Source: Sanderia malayensis (taxonomy: Eukaryota; Cnidaria; Scyphozoa; Semaeostomeae; Pelagiidae). From it: DNA of 64,000 nt. The notes beneath the pieces were generated by a model that saw only the letters and a program-made list of their open reading frames with translations, was not told where the DNA came from and did not search any database. Of the stretch, positions 11,526-23,900 are shown in pieces. Where the stretch lies: positions 4,135,080 through 4,199,079 of the forward strand of contig RQOL01000466.1 in NCBI GenBank assembly GCA_013076295.1. The letters run 5' to 3'. A program made the translations under genes and the position numbers. The first letter of the stretch is position 1, and every line of letters begins with the position of its first letter.

Positions 11526-14500
11526 ATGCTTTCCCTTGCTCGAACGAGAATTTCTGTTGCAGTAAAACGTTTGCCAGGAAGTTATGTTGCTTTGAAACAC
11601 ACACTGCCTGATCTTCCATATGACTATAATGCACTGGAGCCTACAATTTCAGCTGAGATTATGCAACTTCATCACGACAAACATCACGCTACTTACGTGA
11701 ATAACTTGAACGTTACCGAAGAAAAGCTGGCAGAAGCTAAAGCAAAAGGTATATAGATCTATGCTGTTATCAAAGCTTTGTTGAAGTTTTAATGCAAAAC
11801 GTGTATTAAGTCCTCTGGACACAACGCCATACATTGTATTTTTTGTCTGGGATGGCGGTGGTGGAAGGGGGGCGTGGCAAAAACAACACACGTATTATAT
11901 CAGCAGGGCATGTTTTTATAATTTCATGTAGCAGCATCCCAGCAATAGCTATGAGCTGCATTACATTTTAAAATGATACAGAACAAAAGGAAGACTTTCT
12001 GAATCTATTTATTTTATTTTTAGGAGATGTATCAACCGCAATTTCCTTGCAACCTGCATTGAAGTTCAATGGTGGTGGCCACATCAACCATACCATTTTC
12101 TGGACCAATCTCAGCCCAGATGGTGGTGGTGAACCTACAGGTAGGAAGCAAAGTGTATATTATATTATTTTTGCATGGCAGCAGCTATACTGTATTAGCA
12201 GAAGTATATTCTTGTACATGATTGACATTCTGAGGATGGGCTGGTTGGCTCACAATGCAACTCAATTTCAAACTTGTCTTAGAATTAGTACTTCTTTCAT
12301 AATGTTGATATTTAGATTCTGCATGAAGGAAAGTTAGATAAAAATTTTGCATTTACAATTGAGAAAGGGGAATTTGTCGTCAAGAATAAGCAGTATCTGA
12401 TAACATCAAGGATTTATTCTCAATTTTTCCACATGTAGACACGCCAAATTTATAACTGGAATCATACGCATAGATTTTCTTGTTGTTGACATGAGTCAAT
12501 ACTCAGGCGTATTGACATCATTAGTTATTCTTTGTTTGGGTCTAAACTTGGTCTTTGATGTATGGGTGTTTCCCTGGTCTTAAGCATCTTTACATGGGTG
12601 GGCGGATTGACTCAGGTGGAGAGGCAAAGATGGCGGGCGTCTGACTGGTTCGAAAATTTGACTTTCACAAAAACAGTTTGTTTCAAATCGCAAATCAAGA
12701 GATTATGCTCGAGGATCAAGTGGATGTTGTTGCAAAATGTTCACTAGAACAGTTAATGTTGTCCTTTCAACTGATCAGGACCTTCTCGTACTTCCTTCCT
12801 CTTCGTAAAGCAGCTTAATTTAAAGTTAAACATAGTTTCTATTTACTTGTCGTCTTCAGCACTGCATCATCAAATACTATTGTAGCACACACCCGAGCAG
12901 CATCCACACCTTAACTCCCTTTACAGTTTGTTTATATGATATAAGATATGCTTCTTCTTAATATATTGTCTAAGTCTGTTATGCCTGATGCACAGCCTGA
13001 TAATTAATGATAGATTATTTTCATTTGGAAAGGCGACCTAATGGCTGCCATTGTGAAAGATTTTGGTTCATTTGAAAATTTCAAAACAAGGCTGTCCAAC
13101 TCCACAGTAGCTGTTCAGGGATCAGGTTGGGGATGGTTGGTAAGTCGAAATTGATACACACTCAGATACAAATTGAGCAACTAAACTGCATTGAACATTA
13201 GACATAATATACTTGTGTTGTGTTTGGCGTATTGAACAGTTACTAATCAATGTGCATTAAACTCAAATTCAACATTGTCCTTTCAATGTTCAAGGGTTAT
13301 GATACTGCAAACAAAAGACTTGCCATTGGAACGTGTGCTAACCAGGATCCTTTGCAAGCAACAACAGGTAATAATTACACAGATGTTTAAAAATATCGTA
13401 TAATCATTTTAGACTATCTTTCTTGTGATGTCTTCATGCGTTTTCAATAAAGGATATTATAATTGGGGAGTAGGAGACATGAATTCCCAATGACTTATGC
13501 ATTATCTTGCCTTCCTTTTACGGCTCTTAACAATATCAGCCCCCCTCTCCCCCCTGATGTCTGAGGAAGGACGCCCTTTGAATTATTGATACGTATCATA
13601 ATGCTTTTCATCAAACTAGCGTATGTGTTTACGCTGCTAATTACGCTAGAGGAGGAACCTTATTCAGTTGTGGTTCATTGTTTCACACTACGTTTACTTC
13701 TTGTTCATGGTCAAGATCACAAATTTCATTAACAGTCTGATGCGGGTATTTGTTTATCATGTGATCGCAGGTAAATCAGTCAGTTGTAAGTTGATTGACT
13801 TCGCGATGAAAACTTATTGAACAGGTCGATATCGATTTAATTGTATCCACCAGTTTGGTTGTCATATTTGGACATACAGCCGTTCATAATACGGCTAGGG
13901 TTAAAGACCCATTGAGGCTCAAGTTTTTCCCTCTTCTGTTTTCAAGATATGTCTCCTTTTATACTTCTTTGTATTGTAGATATGTCTACTGCTATACTTT
14001 TCTTTCTATATTGTATATCATGTCTACCGTTGACGCCGTTTCTATATGTAATGAACTTGCGTTAGAATCAAGCGAATCTAGAAGAGAACTAACAAAGCCT
14101 AACACAGTTGACATTCTCTATCTCGACTCTCCGCTATCTCGAGCATTCGCTTTCTCGAACAAGTTTTTTAATCTCTCATCGTTTTGGTACAGCATAATTT
14201 GGAAATCTACTATTTCGAACATTCCCTGTTTCGAACAAATTTCCTTTGAGAGTTCGAGGTAGGGGATGTCAACTGCACCTGGTTATTGTTAAGCTTTGCC
14301 CATGTTCAGTTGTATTATGAAACAGTCCAGTGGCCTATATTGGCCGAGCTAAGTCATTTTGCAAGAGTAGTTCAGCGTTTTGTTAATTACATTTCCCCCA
14401 ATTTGTCTCATCAGTGATTTTTGATCCATCCAACTAGGTCTCGTTCCTCTCTTGGGAATAGACGTTTGGGAGCATGCGTACTACCTCCAGTACAAGAATG

Positions 14501-14583
14501 TCCGTCCAGATTACGTCAATGCAATTTATAACGTCGTCAATTGGAACAACGTTGCCGAAAGATACGCCCAGGCTAAGCAGTAA
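11526..14583 (+). CDS. SOD2: Mitochondrial manganese superoxide dismutase
   Basis: Converts superoxide to hydrogen peroxide and oxygen in the mitochondrial matrix. Five exons: 11526-11748, 12024-12140, 13033-13139, 13295-13367, 14438-14583 (TAA); all phases agree, giving 221 residues, the normal length of animal SOD2. The N-terminus ([20 protein letters not shown]) is Arg-rich and lacks acidic residues, as expected for a cleaved targeting peptide. The mature part starts near [16 protein letters not shown]. Metal ligands are all present: His in [11 protein letters not shown], His in HINHTIFW, and Asp plus His in the signature [22 protein letters not shown] and NQDPLQ are of the Mn rather than Fe type. 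An in-frame ATG at 11472 would add 18 residues; the 11526 ATG gives the better targeting peptide. Intron 4 carries a small MITE. Confidence 0.97.
14105..14275. mobile_element. 171-bp MITE in SOD2 intron 4
   Basis: Terminal inverted repeats of about 27 bp: CAGTTGACATTCTCTATCTC at the left and its near-complement ending ATGTCAACTG at the right. The interior is rich in TCGAAC/TCTCGA motifs, a style common in pogo/Tigger-like non-autonomous elements. No ORF and no certain target duplication. Confidence 0.65.
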
Positions 14584-17500
14584 TGCCTTATTTAAGTGAG
14601 TGAGACTTTATTAAATTTGACTCGTGCTTGCCCATTAATTTTGATTTAATAATTTTTAAATATGTTTCCTTGCTAGCTATGTGTCAGAAGCTTTTAGAAG
14701 GCTCCGTGTATGTAATTTAATTTGTCAATGCTAGCTTTATAGGTAGTATGGCTATACGACGTGTTATTTACAATGCTCTGCGACCTCAAACAATACTACC
14801 AAAACTCTTCACACCTCACCGATAGACACCAAATTAGCTTGATTGAACCTGAGCGACGATGCATTGAGATAAAGCAATGCGTTCAAGTGATATATGATAT
14901 AATTCAGTGATCTCCATATGTAATTGGGGTAGAGAAGATCAGTGGCTCGAATGCAGTCAGATTGAATTGGAGATTTGTGGAGTGCATGCATCGCTGCCAG
15001 AGTGGCCGGCCGGAGGCGAGATATCAGATTTAATTAAGAACAGACAGGGGTATCCTTTCTTTCACACCGAAATAGACATTACCCCCTGGTTTTTCAGCCG
15101 ACATTTCAACTCTCAGCCTTTGTTATCACCGGTTACCAGTAACTATTTACTGTTTATTTACACCCAAGGCTATCTGATCACCTGCCGTTGCTTAAAAGAT
15201 CAATGAAATGATTATTGCCATTTCATTCATCTGCTTAGCTGAATCGCGGCCACAAATGTGGTTTAATATTTGTAATTAACCAACTGGTTTTATATGAAAT
15301 GCCCCACTCTGGCCAGGAGTCCCCCTCGATTTGACCCAGATGACCTAGTAAATTGTAAGCCCAATGCCCAATGCTAAAAATTACTTCGTCATTCGATTTA
15401 ACTTCTTCAATTTCTTCAATTTAACACAATCTTTAGCGCTCGTTTTAAATACTGATCGCTGGTACTGCAGAAATGCAGATTGGAATGGAATATCAGTGGA
15501 ACGAAGTCGCAACCCGGCACACTTTACACCCGATTTAGGACTGGTCATTTTAGAGTCACGCCAATTATTTCATGTGACCCTTGAAGTATGAGTGTCTGTT
15601 CTTTGACATGAGTTCCAGTGGTTTTATTGTTGTCTGTTCAGCCAAGCGCAGCCTATTGCTCCACACCGGCTTGTAATTTTATCTGCTAATTACTCTTGGA
15701 TGTAATTTGCAGGAGCTACCTGTTGCTCCTTCGCAGTTACAGCATCACTATCATATCGTGGTATTGTGGTTGAGGTCTCACAACACGAAACCTGACTACC
15801 TGCAGCGAAGACATGTACTTTATCTCTCCGACCCAATCCAATCAGGTGGGAAGAAGAGAAGTGTGGAAGATAGAGTGGTAATATTGAAGATATCTCATCA
15901 TTATTGGTCGTATATTCCTGCTGAAATAAAAAGGTAAGATTATATTTGTCACAATAATGATCTTCTTTCTCTCATCAAATTCTTTAAACTGAAACCCGTT
16001 TCTCTGTTGTACGGGGAGCGTTCAAATGCATGTCTGGTGCTAAATGGCTGTTACTGGAATTTGTAAACAAATGCAACGCTTGTCTGTGATACGGAGTTGG
16101 ATTTAAATAGGCTTAACTGTGGTCGTTTAATGCGAGGTTTTGTGATAGTGTCTTCTCGTTTGCTGATACGCTGGTATACGATACTACTAACCGGGTATAG
16201 TGGCTCTAATTAGGTTGCGTGATGGATGTTTGATTGATGCTCACGTCGCACTGACTTGAGTACTGCCAGGCAATGATAGCAGGGTGCATTTCAATTGCGT
16301 GACCCTTATCATTCTCCATCTCTGATCTCACCCTTCAATCTCTATTTTATATACATAGAAATTTCTCTGTTAGAATTTTCATCTTTTTCGATATATCTGA
16401 GTTTGCTAATGCAATTGCTTTTGAGAGATGCCAAATATGCTTAGTTTTTGGGACAGCCAAGTGTCTTCTTCGTTCCTTCATTAGTGCCAACGAGTCAGTA
16501 AAAAACACGTTCACAGACTGATAACATGCGAAGAGAGGCGAAAAGGTTATCAATGATGTGGACTTTGGTATTTTAATGCGTCTGGTCTAGTCTAGATTAA
16601 CACTGATCGATCTTCCCGCTTTGGTTGCCTGATTAAAGAGAGTCTCCCTATTCTTATCAATAATTCAAAGCATTGCCAAGACACCAGAGCGTAACAGTCA
16701 ATGCATGTAAGCAAGACGAGGCCATTTCAATAGACTTGCAGGTATCTCGAAGACAACTGTGCAAGGCAATACAGTTCACGTGTGTAAGCTAATTGAGAAA
16801 ACGCGTGTTTGATATTAATTCCCGTCCAGCTCAAGACTCTTTATTGTTCTCATGCGTGTTACCTGTCTGGAACTATGCACCATATGCATTTTAGTGAAAT
16901 TTTCCACGCGATCCCCACAGATTCAGCCTTGAAGACGTTGTCAGCTTCAAAATTTAATGCACTATTGCTAATTTTTACCAGCCGTTTATCGCCCACGAGA
17001 CAAAGCAAACATGTTCAGAAAACCTGTTTTACCTCTTGTTTACCAATTGGGTATTACCCATCCCCGAATCCCTCCGAAGTTTGCGAAAGTCTAATTGTTT
17101 TGATGCCATAAACAAGCAATCCATGTTGGTTAGACGTGGCTAACTAATGCTTTTGTCTCCAAGTATGGACTCTATTAACAGCTGTTAGACTGTACACAGT
17201 GCATTTAACAACACGAATGACCAGTGTTCTATGCCCCTTGACCAGTGTACGATTGGCTTTTAGCTTTTGACCTATATTTGTCTTTTCTAATGACACTATT
17301 TTGTCTGGAAATCGACCTAAAGCCAAATCCAATCCTCAACATTGCTTGTGGTTTAATTGTGTCTTAATGTCTTTGTCTGTGGACAGTGTTGATGCCAGAT
17401 GACAAATAAATACCATCATTAAAACTTGTTCACCGCTTCGTGGACAATCATGAATGCAATGTTCTGCCTCGTTCTCATATCCATACTTCGCATCATACAC

Positions 17501-20482
17501 AGTTTCACATTTCGCATCATACACAGTGTCACATTTCGCATCATACACTGTTTGACATTTTGCATTATACATAGTGCACCAATTTCCCCCTTTTTCATCT
17601 CTCCTTTGTTTGCCTTTTACCCCGTGTTTGTGTTTTTCCACGTTGGTGCACAGGGGGCCCAGTCTGTGTTTCACTCAAATGATAATGCCTTTCGGTTTGT
17701 GCATTATAGTTTTGAATGCCTCCTCTATGGACACCCACGCACACTTCAGGACGTTTTTTATACTGTCGGTTAAGCTCCATACAGAGAATGCTTTCACGAG
17801 AGCTTAGTTCAGTATATTTTAAATGTTTCCTTAATTCAAAGGCATCGTTTAAGGTTTTTGCATGGTAAGTCATCTCTTCTTTACATACATACTTACGTAT
17901 AGTATATACATAGATTTATTTGAGAACACAGGTCTGGCTAAGGCAACTCAAAAGAGCTGACGTGGACCTGGAGAAATACTAAAACAAACGTACTATTGCC
18001 TAAAAAATGATTAAATGCTAAACTGTTTGATCTTGATACCGTGACTTAAAACAGTCTGCCAATATATTTTGTGCCCTTACTTCAAAATATCAGTCCATGC
18101 CTAAAAGCAATCTATTTTGACAGTTTGAGGCAGGAATATATGGATTTAAACATGTTGTGAATGCCCTGTTGTAAGTGGGATTTCATTGGCAATTTTGGAC
18201 CGTTGTTTCCAAATGAAACCAAAGAAACCTTCAACCAGTTAATTCTTTCTGACCTTTTGATTTGAATAGAAAGGAAATGGAAAGAACAATTTAAATGCGT
18301 AGCGTGTCTAGACACAAACAGACAGTTTGTAGTTCTTGTGTCAGGGTTTGGGTTGACTGCATTAGAGATAAAGCAAATGCCACCAGCTTTCTTAATCAAT
18401 ACAGCTGCAAATAGTTCAAAGTCACGGCGCCACGCCGAGTACCATGAACGCCAAACCGAATCTCACACTTGGCGTGATGTAATATTCGCAAAATGTGGGA
18501 ATGAATCTGCATCTGAAAAGCAGCTCGTTTACGAATATTCAACATTGATATTCAACGCAACTGCATAAGACATTCATTTGAATATTCATTTGGCTTGATT
18601 ATTCAATGAGTAATCACCCTATTTAATAAGGTAACACTTTGCATATGCTTTACAGTTGAATATGATCTTGATAATTACAAGTTCCCGCTCTGCTAATATA
18701 ATTAATCTGCCAGTGCAATGTAGCTACTAATTGCCAAACTCGACATTCAGCACTGAAAAGCACCCACTGCAATATATCCACCAGAGTTTGTGACGTTTTT
18801 GTGTAGCGAATTCTTTGCTTTGACCTCCTTTCAAGGTTCGTGATGACGGGGGCTGCATTTTGTTTTTTGTGTGTGAAAATCGTGCATGCATCAATCTATG
18901 TTTGCGTACAGCATGGCAGATGTAATACGTGTAATACCTACCTCTCGACGGTACTGCATACGGGTCTCATCATCAACCAGATTTCACAATCTGCTGCAAA
19001 TAATTCTGATTATCTATTAATCCAGTTTATTTGCCAACAATAACCAGCCAGGTTGTGATGTATATCAGCGTGGTATATTGCACTGCACACAGCAATTACA
19101 AGGTACGCAAGTAAAGTACACGTTTTTTTTATATCAGAAACAGCTTTATAACAAGCCCACCAGTAGGATTTGGAGCAAAGTACAATAGGTTGTTTTGTGC
19201 TTTTGTTTTCTTGAACAATGGAAAACAATAGAAAAGTTAAGAAGTTCTTACTAGTAGGGCTTTAGCTTGGCTTCTGATAAAAAAAGGTGTGGCACCTTGT
19301 AATTTCTTCAGTGAAACTGGAAGGGAATGCTTATCATATGAGAAAGGAAAGAAGGGGCTTATAATACGGAGATTCAACCGTGCTATTGAAACTGGATGTT
19401 TTGCGTGTAACAGAGGCAGTAGCGATTGTGAGGCCGACTTTTATGCGTGCAGTATACGTGTAAGCCTGTGTAGTAATAATTAATAGAAAGCATTTTTAAC
19501 ACTGTAATTTTATTTAAATCTAATTTTTGTATTTTAGCGCACTTCCTTTAATTGGATAAGAACCTTTCTATTATTAAAATTTCAGGTGTTTTAAATAAAT
19601 CATTTAGAATTTATGTATGTAAATGGCTCGGGTTGGAAGGCTACCATCTCTGATTATTTCAAGATAAAATGAACCTCACACAGCGATAAACAATATTTTG
19701 TCATTCAAAGAAAGCACCCCTTATTGAAAAGATTTCAATTAACGCAAGATGTCGACTCACGTATTTGCGTAAGCGCATCACGTGAACCGAAATTCTTACC
19801 TGAATAGCATTGATTTTGGGAATTTCTCATTGTGCTTACTCTGCATTATAGATAATTATTAGGCGAATCATTTCCTGTTAATTACAAATCGACAATTATC
19901 TGCCTTCGTTTGGGAAAAACAATGCAACGAAAGAATTGCCGGTGTAATTTTGAAAGGGACCTATTTTAATCTTGTCCGCTGGATGGCGTGACCTACTGGG
20001 GATTCCCTGATAAGTAGTGCTCACCTTGCATCAGTGCCAGCCAATCGTGTCTCGCAGACGAACAGACGTCGGTAACGCTATTGCATGCTTTGTCTTGCTC
20101 ACACCTTACACTACAATAGAGGCATTGTGATGAGTAGATGTTCGCATTGTCAGTGTTGACACATCACTCTTATCCAGTTAAGCAAATGGAATGCGGCATT
20201 TGGCTTTTGTTTTAATTGGCTTTTGTTCCTTCCTTTAGATATTGGTAGATCACAGCATGCTCTGCACGACGATTGGCCGTTGAATATAGAAAAACATGCG
20301 CAGAAGTTAGCAGCTGTCTGCGCAGCTATTGCGGCCGCCTGTTGGCTATGTCACAACATGCACTCATTCTCATCGCAACACGTAAATGAAAATTCAGACT
20401 TTATCGCCGTCCCACAGTCGCACGCGTTTTGTTATTACTAACATCTGCAGTAATAGAAATACCCTGTAAATTGTCGAGCTAC
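14584..20482. other. 5.9-kb gene desert
   Basis: Both strands show only short open frames without domain signatures or plausible linked splice sites. Features seen: a four-copy 24-bp tandem repeat (17487-17580) and a well-formed acceptor TTGTTCCTTCCTTTAG at about 20239 that could begin an upstream non-coding exon of the MH1 gene. The MH1 gene promoter is expected near the right end but no core element is clear. Confidence 0.5.
17487..17580. repeat. 24-bp tandem repeat, about 4 copies
   Basis: Units of TTCGCATCATACACAGTTTC plus four bases repeat in direct orientation, with the last copy diverged (TTTGCATTATACATAG). The open frame on the - strand across it (VYDAKCDTVYDAKC) is just a by-product of the period being divisible by three. 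Confidence 0.75.
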
Positions 20483-20966
20483 ATGAATGAATTGAGTGTA
20501 TCGTTTATGGAGAAAGCTTTTCTGCCGCACTCACCAAGCAAATGGAAAGACATGTTTGGGCCTACAACTTCTACAATGAGCATTGTCGTTGAACTGCTCT
20601 GCTACACGACGTGCTATCGTCAAGGCGGAGATGCAGAAAAATTTGCACGCAGGGCCATAGAATCGCTAGTGAAGAAACTACGAAAGAAAACTGATGAACT
20701 AGAAAGTCTTGTGGCTGCTGTAACTACTAAGGGAAGGCAGCCAACAAAATGTGTCACCATACCAAGGACATTGGATGGCAGACTGCAAGTTTGCGAGAGG
20801 AAGGGCTTTCCTCACGTCATATACGCAAGGCTCTTTCGATGGCCTGATATACACAAAATGGAACTACGGCATTCTGATTGCTGCCAGTTCGCTTTTGATC
20901 TGAAATACGACGTTGTTTGTGTCAATCCGTATCATTACGAGAGAATTTCAGCAAGTCAAACTCCTG
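20483..20966 (+). other. MH1 domain copy 1 (single exon)
   Basis: MH1 similar to SMAD4: [61 protein letters not shown]. The zinc ligands (Cys in TKCVTI, Cys in CCQFAF, Cys in VCVNP, His in NPYHYER) and the DNA-contacting hairpin residues Arg, Gln and Lys of GRLQVCERK are kept. The first ATG in frame is at 20483; the frame is open upstream to an acceptor-like TCTGCAG ending at 20450, so an upstream exon is possible. The exon ends in phase 1 (CCT G|GTGAGT). Confidence 0.88.
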
Positions 20967-23900
20967 GTGAGTGAACAGCTATGTGCTGTATATTGTTATA
21001 TTGCCATGTTATATTGCCCACCCTTCTCTCCAAGTGAGGCGAGTTGATGTTTCGTGGTGTTTTGCTTTGAAATCCCCTTCAACGAAAGTGGCAGTTTGCC
21101 TCCACTCCCAAGGGCCCCATCTTTCCGTCGTTCGTTGAATTGTTCCTCGCAATCTCTCATTTATTTCTCCCTGAGCATCAGATCCTTGTCTTCAATCTTG
21201 CTTGGGTATTAGATCCTTGTGTTCGATCATTTTCGACTGTTTTTGTTGAACTTGCCATTTAAAATCTCAACATCGCATCATGGTCTGGTCAATTTCCTTA
21301 AAGCCATTCAGACTTTAGCTTTTGTGCAAGTACACACAAGCGAAACGTGGCTGTATTTATAAGTATTTTAAAACATCGCGTGTACCTAATCATGGAGTCT
21401 TCTACTTCATGTCATTGTTTACGTAAATCATTCCTATTTCCTCCCCGTTTCAATAAAAACTTCAGCCCTGCCTCGCCATGGCTTCCTGAGCAGTTTTGAT
21501 CTTGTGCGAACTTTTATCGCTGATCCATATTTGTGATTGGAATTTGCGAATATTTGCCAGTTTCCCTTGTCCGTCATGGTCAACAAAGCCCAAAACATGT
21601 CACGTTATTTTTTATGAAACTCCCTGTAGCGCCAAGGTTTCAGTCAAAACAACATTGATAAGTTAGGAATCTGAAATTATCGAAGTTGAAGCTTTGGTTT
21701 CGTTTTCATTGAAACACGCTTTCCCCAAAAACCCGTGACGGATTGGCGATAAGACAATCGATCCGCCATTTTGAAACACAAGTTTAACCGAAGCAGTGAC
21801 TTTATCGATTGTAAAACAGCAACTTGTGACTTTCTTAATTGATTTTGGTGTCTTACGCTTACCAGATTAAAGCTGCTATCTGCTTAGGCCATTTTCAACG
21901 AAAATAGTAACCCTTGACCTCTGGCACTTTGCCCCCTGCCAGGACGATCTGTTTAGCCCTGGTCCAGTAAGAAATATATTTCAATACAATTTGATTTGAG
22001 ATCTATGAATTTGGCTTGGTTAGGGTTGGCAAGTTAAGACCCAGCTTTGCCAAAACGAACGATAGAATGACATGGCTGATATGAACGTTTTTGGTACGTT
22101 GCCAAATGTACTTTGAAATGTTTGGATGCCTCGATTAAAAGCGCATGTTGTGTGTCTCCTTGTGGCGCGATAGGACTTTTGTTTGTTTTGAAAATGTAAG
22201 GCCTGGTGTTGGCGAAGTAATGTATATAGTCTTCATATTTCGCTAAAACCAAGAATGTACAAAATCAAGTGTAAATCGAGGTTAAAGATTAAGTTCGATG
22301 TGTTGGTTCCATTCCCATAGGAGGGTCCTAACTGCCGTGTGATGTGATGTTCAGTTTAGTTCAAAGAGGAAGGGCAAAATTTCTTCTTATAGAGATTGCC
22401 CCAGAAATTTCAGATAAACATTTTATTCTTATGATAATTTGTCAGAAACGTAGGCCGACTGAACATTCAGATTTTATCAATTACTTTGACCTTCAGGATT
22501 TTTCATTGCCCTTCAGAAATACTTTGTGGATACATTAACTAACACTTTCTGCGAGGTTAGAATGCCTGGCCTTATTTAATTCATTGTCTCTTGATTTGTA
22601 TTGTGACTCTCTGTGACAATTAGTCGTTAGTTTTATTTTGCCAACTTCATCCATCTAACGGAACGGGCCAAGTACTTATCTCATGAAAAAACAGCCAGAT
22701 ACAAAGAGCTTACTATAACCCAACTTGGTTTATGTTTATGAGATTGTGTGCTGCGGAAATAAAGAAGATAATGCCAAAGATGCGATGCTCTGCGGCGTTC
22801 ATGTAAAATTGTATTGTGTTCTTGAAAAGCCGCTGTCTTTTGTTTTGTCTGCAGGTATTATTATAACGCTCTGTTGAATTTCCATGCGGCGACTTACCTA
22901 TTGTTCTTGATTATTTTCATTCAAGCCGAATGTCACGCAATTTTATATTTCACTCACCGCTGGCTGGCGTTCGTTGTTATCATCCTATCGCTCTGACGTA
23001 ACTCTGAGCTTGGTGGCGCGGTAGATATCGGTCAATGCAAGCTTGTTCCGGGAAATATCCTTCCTTGCATAACAATCCGTTATTTACGACATCCCTCTTG
23101 TTCAAGACTCGCAAAAGTCTTGGAACATTTAATCATCTTTTTTCCGACAATTTGATTCGTGAACAATTAAAATATTTACGCACTTTGGATTGACAGTAAG
23201 AAATTTGACAAGACTAGATATTTTAGGCCTGATGCGGTAGAAATTTATTAGCGATTTTACTCCCTTCCTTTCCTCCAGTCACGGAATACACCGGGCTCTT
23301 TTATTTTGTTAGCATTCAGGGAAGACAGCGTGAAAAGGAGGGACACCCATATTGCTCCATATTTCACTTATATTGCAACCTGGTTGTGTCCGGGAAAGCG
23401 TCACATTGTGTCCAGTAAACATGTTGTTGTTGTAGCAGGAAAGAGTTGTTTTGGAAAGCATCAGGTTTGAGCGGTGCGTTGTTTCCTGCACTGGCCACTG
23501 TGTGATGCAGCTGTGTTGCTGTGTGCCTTGGTGATCCTACGAGGAAAGATACGATACACGCTCATGTACAGAAAAACTCGCGCACAGTTCCCTGTGTTTG
23601 AAGCGGCCTTTCAAACAATGAATGAAAGAATGTAACCTTGAGACTAGAACACCCGTCAGGCGACCGCACACGAGTTTTCAGTGTAACGACAAGCTACTTT
23701 AATCCGCCAATGCAAAGCGCAAGAATCGCAGACAAAGACCCTGACTGGTGACCAAATTCACAATTTTCTCCTAGTTTCAAAATCACAACTGCGTCTCACA
23801 AGGCAATTTCGGCGACTTATAGATTGCGTGTGTAAACAAGAGCAGTCGATTGCTCTGCAGTTGAACATGCAGTAAAACATTGCCTCACCAACCGTCGTGA